Shown here piece by piece: positions 58,975 to 64,000 of a stretch of DNA of 64,000 bases. Where the stretch lies: contig CM069435.1 of the NCBI GenBank assembly GCA_035610365.1, positions 1,886,001-1,950,000 on the forward strand, given 5' to 3'. The notes under the pieces were generated by a model. It searched no databases, had not been told where the DNA came from, and saw only the letters and a program-made list of their open reading frames with translations. The position numbers were made by a program, and so were the translations under genes. This DNA is from Aquatica leii. Its lineage: Eukaryota > Arthropoda > Insecta > Coleoptera > Lampyridae. Within the stretch, counting starts at the first letter, position 1, and each line of letters opens with the position of its first letter.

Positions 58975-61298
58975 TGCGTTCTTATTAACTGTAATTCAAA
59001 ATTTTGAAAATAAACGTTTCTAGAAAGTTTAAAAATAAAAATCAATCACTGTAAATAAACTTTAATAAGGGTAATCATTTTTACTAAACGATGACGGTAC
59101 AGGAACCCGTTAAGGTAAAGAATTAACCTTGAAATTTCGAAGAAGTAATTTTTTATTACATATTTTAGGCAGCAATATGGCAGTGCTTGGACAATTACGA
59201 CTATTTAGACGCAGTATTTTTATCAGAAAGACTTTATGCCGAAGGTAAAATTATTAAACTATTGTGACCAGTCTTTCTTTTTAATATTTTGTTATAGTCA
59301 AAACTGATGATAGCTTATTTATCCTTGCCACCGCATACTACAGAAGTGGAAAAATAGATCACGCTTATCATGTTCTAAAAAATCGGCTCGAATCCTCCCG
59401 ACAATGTCGATATTTGTTGGGGAATTGTGCTTACGAAATGCAAAAGTATTGTTTTGTCATTTAGTTTTTCTTAACTCTAACGTGTTAATTTTAGATATTC
59501 AGAGGCAGAAGAAGCTCTTTTAGGAAATAGTCTAAGTTCCAGTACTAGTTTCGATAATATAATAACAAATTTCGGTGAGCAAGCGTCATTTGTGTTGTTT
59601 TTATTGGCAAAAATATTAGTTAAAACCGAAAGACTTGTAAAAGCAGCAGAAGCTTTTAGAAAAGCTCTCAAATTAAATCCATTTCTGTGGTCCTGTTTTG
59701 TAGAATTATGTAATTTAGGGGAAAAACCAAATCCTAACAGTATTTTCCAATTAACCAGTATAGAAAATTCAATGCTAAATATAAGTAATGTAGAAAATGT
59801 AACGACGCACTTGGATACACCTACTTTTATAACCCCATCGCAACCTGTGTTAAATCTTTCCAAACATCATTTAAATACAAAAATATGTGGTACCGACGAG
59901 ACTCCACTGGCAAATTCTGTGTGTTCGTCTGGTTTTGGTTTACTTCCACTATCGCGGATTAAGCCCTTAAGGACACGTTTGGAATTTTCGGGTTCAAGTC
60001 CCAGCTTTGGACAGTTGGCTTGTGATAACCCTGATACTTTGGGTTGTCCCCTGTGGTTTCTCAGACACTAACTGAGGTAAACGATCAACATAAGTCTTTA
60101 GCGAAAAAAGTTAGAGCACATATGAGGCATTTAATTAATCGTAAAGAGCCACATTTACAAAATAGTAAACCAGTTTTTAGTCAGTCTAGTAACACATTAT
60201 CCCCGAGCACTACACAACCAATAAATAATATACAACCAAATGTCAGACGCAGTTCACTATTGTTTAGTAGTCACAGTTATTCTGTCAAAGAAAATAAATC
60301 ACCAAATAGGAACAAATCTGTAACTCCAAAATCTCCATCACGAAAAATTAAGCAACGTTTAACTAAAAGTAATATAAATAAAACCAACACCGAAAACGCA
60401 AAAAATCGTATGGATAAAGAAAAGAACGAAACGGTTACCTCTGTAAAAGTAAAGGCTAGTCCAATGTCGCCGTCTTTAAATCAACAAGCTGTAAAACAAG
60501 GTGCCGAAGGCCTAATGTGTTTACTAAGAGACATGGGATGTGCCTACTTACATTTATCGCATTTTAATTGTAAATTAACAATCGAGGAATTCAGTAATCT
60601 ACCTAGTCATCACTATAGGACGTCGTGGGTTTATTCAATGATAGCTTCCCATTTTTTTCAATTCAATTCTTAAAGCGCTTCTTATTCCTTCCCATGGTAA
60701 AATATATTAAAACTCTATGAAATTTACATAAAGGATTTGTGTTATCTTGGCTTAGGGCCATGTTAAACGTATTTAGAGGTCTAAATCCCTTTAATATGGA
60801 GCTAAGCTAAGATAGTAAAAATCCCTTGTGCAAATTTCATAGAGCTTCAATATATTTTACCATGACAAGGCACTAAGAAGCGCTTCAAGAACTTTAAGAA
60901 TTGAAAAAAATGGGAAGCTATCATCGAATGAATCCATGACGTCCTATAGTGATGATTTTGCTATGGGAAGGCACGAAGAAGCGCTTAAAGAACTTGAAGA
61001 ATTAAAAGAAATTGTCCCCAAAGAATCTTCAGTTTACTATTTAATACTAAAAGTTCTTAAAAAACTAGGAAACACAGATTTGGCGCTCATGCATTTTAGT
61101 TGGGCCACTAATTTAGATCCGAAAGGAGCGAGCAGCCAAATAAGGGAAGCTTTTGATCCGGCTGTCGGACGAAGCACTATCGATTTTGAAGAATTACCCA
61201 ATTCGCCGACTGTAGAAGAATGCCAATCTGAAAGTAATTCAGTTCAACAACAAAATGGGTATGGTGGACTACCCGAAGACAGTGATGACAGTTATTAA
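58975..61298 (+). pseudogene. Cdc27 pseudogene copy 3
   Basis: Upstream region plus exon 1 (59091-59114, MTVQEPVK), exon 2 (AAIWQCLDNYDYLDAVF, from about 59171), exon 3 and exon 4 with intron positions kept. Frame 59592-60071 covers the TPRs and linker start, a shift near 60030 leads to frame 60044-60673, and this ends abruptly at SMIASHF, where a palindrome (60608-60954) replaces the central TPRs. Frame 60936-61298 resumes with AMGRHEEALKELEELKEIVP and finishes with the normal acidic tail. The protein would lack most of the C-terminal TPR superhelix, so it is not functional Cdc27. Confidence 0.9.
60608..60954. repeat. Near-perfect 347-bp palindrome within Cdc27 copy 3
   Basis: Arms of about 171 bp, 60608-60778 and 60783-60954, are reverse complements with few mismatches and almost no spacer (centre about 60780). 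The outer parts are early TPR text (ATCACTATAGGACGTC and its complement) and the inner parts late TPR text (TTTCATAGAG, AAGCGCTTC). Confidence 0.9.
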
Positions 61299-62010
61299 AA
61301 TGAAAAACAATTTTCATGTTCCTAGTTGAATTTTCTTATTATAAGAGATGAATATGTGTACTTTAAAATTTATTTACGATCGATCGAAGAACAAACTTTT
61401 AATGTAATGTGATGTATTTTCTGTATAAACATATTTTATTTAGTTATAATACTTTAGTTATTTTGTTAGATCTATTGATTATTGTGTAATGTGTTATCAA
61501 TGTATGTTTTTTTATAATTTGACATTTGAGGAATTTTGAAAATATTGTATGGTGCCATAATAGTTAAATCTTATAAATTGATTGCATTTCTGAAATGGTT
61601 TTCATTTAGGTTTTAATCAGTTAATCTTGTTAATAAAGGTAAAAGTAAGCAGGTAATAAAAAATAAATATGGTCAATAATATCTGATAGAAATTCTATTT
61701 GACGATTAAAAATTGAATCGCTTAAAATTTAATTTAATCGTTGATTAATTTTGAATAACAAAAATTCAGATGTTATTTTACAAAAAATCTTATCATTATT
61801 GATTCTAATTTACATCTGTCTCTTTCTATGTTTTTTAGAAATTTAAATCTGAAACATAAAATTATAATCTAAAAGCAATTTTTTGACTTGTGAACTTCAA
61901 CTTCTTCAAAGCCTGGAATAAACCGATTGATTGCGCTGTGAAGTCTCGTTTTTATAGACCGCCCTCCGATCGACAAAACTGACGACTACATCTTTCATGC
62001 TTCTTAATAC
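61299..62010 (+). other. Cdc27 3' flank, copy 3
   Basis: Matches 44845-45600 with deletions (for example the AAGTCACGAAAATTG section is lost near 61470), up to about 61855. A short unassigned segment (61860-62010) leads into the LTR. Confidence 0.7.
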
Positions 62011-62481
62011 TGTAACGAATTTATTTATACACAAAATATTTACACGTTTATGACTACACGAACTAATTAAATCTAACGATATTTAAGAAAAACACTTCCT
62101 AATTTATGTATTACAATCACTCGAAAAATAATGTCCGCGGGTAACTTCTGTTTATCTAAAAACTGACACTTGTTTACATTAAAGTCACGTACGTTTTAAC
62201 TACGTTGTATTTATCTCGAACACGCGTTAATCACTTATTTATTTAAACGTATTCTTAACACTTCCGACTTGGAATCACTGCACTATATGATTTGTTTTAT
62301 ACATTTCCGCTATCTTTCGAGAATTTTCTATATCCTTTCGTGAACGTTCTAGACGTGGATAAATAGTTCGTGAACGCTCTCGAAATTTACAAGAACTTTT
62401 CGAACGCTTTAATACGAATTTCTGTCCGTTTCTCCTATGTATACACGTGTTCTTAAACTTTTTTTATTCGTGTTATAACTA
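62011..62481 (+). repeat. Gypsy-type LTR (longest copy)
   Basis: Starts TGTAACGAATTTATTTATAC and ends ATTCGTGTTATAACT. The last ~95 bp are what survives at 45607-45703 and 54854-54950. No second LTR is visible before the window ends. Confidence 0.6.
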
Positions 62482-63998
62482 AAGTTGTACCTCCAAATTT
62501 TGATGCTAAAGTTCAATGGTCAACCAACTACAAGCAGTTTAAATCCGCAGCTACAGCTAATGGTTGGAGCAACAAGGAGAAAACAATGTTTTTAATAGTG
62601 GCTTTACGTGGTGAAGCGCTTGGACGGTTCTTCACCAACTACAAGAAAATTACGAACTATTAATTTCACGTTTAGAAATGAGATAGGGGGATGCTCATCT
62701 TCAACAAAAAAGTAGGGTTCAGAAAGCTGCCGAAATTCTTCAATAGCTTGAGGCTGACATCGCCAGATGAACACGGCTTGCGTATTCTACAGCACCATAT
62801 ACCTTCTCGGAGCTATTCAAACCTTTGCCGATCGACGGCCTCCGAGATAGCGAAACGCAGCAGACTCTCCGTTATTTCGACGTTGGATGACGCTTTAACT
62901 CATGCTTTGGAGTTTGTAGCAGTAAAACAAGCGCCGCACCTAAGCAACCATAAACTCCGCCACGAATACTCCGTGAAAGAGGAGTGACGACTTTGAACTG
63001 CGGTGAATCAGGCCACGTACGTCGACATCGTACTAAACCTAAGAAGAGCGCTCGAAAACTTCGAACGGCGACGGACGAAGAAATACCTACTCACGGACAA
63101 GTACAAGTGACCATTGCCTATGAAGCAATTGCATAGCATTTATCTTGATGGCAAGATCAATGGAAGAAATGTTCAGTTACTGGTTAGCTGACATCCCGGA
63201 AGAAGTTATCTTAGAAATGGACGTGATAAAGAAGTATGGGTTTCATATGATATGAAGATCAACAATGATGAAATTCCTTTTCATTCATCAGAGAAAGCAA
63301 CCGTACGAGTCTTATTGAGTGAAGACGTTACTCTGCCTGCGAAAACTGAAAGTGTGGTGATGGCACGCCTGGATGGAAATCTCCGGGAAGGCTACATTCG
63401 CGCGATTGAACCAATGGAGGGCGACTTAGTTGAAAAAGGATTACTCGTTGATAGAACTTTAGTACGAGTGAAAAACGCGATGCCAGATAGGATCTTAAAT
63501 TTGAAATCAGATCCAGTAACGTTAAAAAAGAATGCCAATCCACGCCAGTATCTCAAATTGTGAGACGCGTGAAGTCTAACGAAGATACGTCGCCGAAGAA
63601 GTACCCAAACATTCTTACCTCCGAATGCCAAAACCTCAACCAAGACCAGCTGGTTAAAGTTAAAGTGTTGATCCAGCAGTATCAAGATATGTTCGCTTTG
63701 GAAAGTGGTTCCAAAGAAAAAACTAGCATGGTGAAGCATAAAATTAATACCGGAGACGCTCGGCCGATACGACAACATTCACGCCGACTTCCTTTGGCGA
63801 AAAGAGAAAAAACTGGACAAAGAAAAGAAAGAAAATGTGATTGAACTTTTAAATAGCTCACGGTACCCGTAAAGAAGAAAGATGAATCAACAAGGTTTTG
63901 TGTAGGTTACAGACAGCTTAACGACGTGACCAAAAAGGACATACAATTTTATTTTACCACAATCGTAGATTGCGGAGCGGTGCTCCGCCTTTCGGCAT
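62482..63998 (+). mobile_element. Ty3/gypsy relic, block 3: gag, protease, start of RT
   Basis: Degenerate gag (62482-62990), a CCHC remnant (about 62990-63050), and a scrambled protease region (the active-site block is truncated to IYLDGKINGRNVQLL). Next is frame 63252-63563 (ARLDGNLREGYIRAIEPMEG) and the RT entry, frame 63560-63844, with KHKINTGDARPIRQHSRRLP. It continues in other frames with a [18 protein letters not shown] block at about 63900-63940, up to the window edge. Unlike blocks 1 and 2 it is not cut by the LINE at the NLNQDQL position, so it shows the uninterrupted gypsy order. Confidence 0.85.
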
Positions 63999-64000
63999 AA

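Overview
This window looks like an AT-rich insect nuclear genome. Host exons with GT-AG introns sit among many decayed transposable elements of insect-typical families (piggyBac, Tc1, hAT, BEL/Pao, Ty3/gypsy, Penelope, R1- and jockey/CR1-like LINEs). A beetle would fit the mix of families, but that is an inference. I see no bacterial gene organisation, CRISPR array, tRNA or rRNA.

Host genes. Four can be supported. (1) The last coding exon of an RGK-family small GTPase (Rad/Gem/Rem type), 17765-18033 on +. (2) A zucchini/PLD6-like piRNA endonuclease, 36966-37648 on +, with one reading-frame break. (3) A three-exon ZC3H15/DFRP1 gene, 37756-39037 on -, convergent with (2). (4) A complete four-exon Cdc27/APC3 gene, 42325-44844 on +, about 787 residues. 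Possible cysteine-rich spliced remnants lie at 48470-48905.

Layout. 1-15.6 kb is a repeat graveyard: LINE, Penelope and Tc1 remnants, a defective piggyBac, and an errantivirus-like gypsy relic that flanks a second piggyBac. The second piggyBac has both ends (13-bp TIRs, TTAA target sites) and carries seven ~139-bp tandem repeats. 15.6-19.1 kb holds a terminal-inverted-repeat element, a hAT remnant and the RGK exon. 19125-25271 is a whole BEL/Pao retrotransposon (369-bp LTRs, AGATG target duplication) inserted in an R1-like LINE. 27-29.6 kb is a strongly purine-biased LINE on -, followed by ~440-bp tandem repeats. 30.8-35.5 kb has no recognisable gene. 35578-36635 is a repeat-filled MITE-like element.

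Two stretches stand out. At 39447-42023 a 2.6-kb segment with long perfect terminal inverted repeats encloses a spliced gene for an uncharacterised protein with a TDGCGGQNKN motif; this looks like a DNA transposon whose candidate transposase belongs to a family usually listed only as uncharacterised. At 42-64 kb the Cdc27 locus has been copied at least twice more together with a gypsy-LINE composite. One copy is turned around inside a large inverted repeat, and another contains a ~350-bp near-perfect palindrome built from the same TPR segment. Only the first Cdc27 copy is intact.
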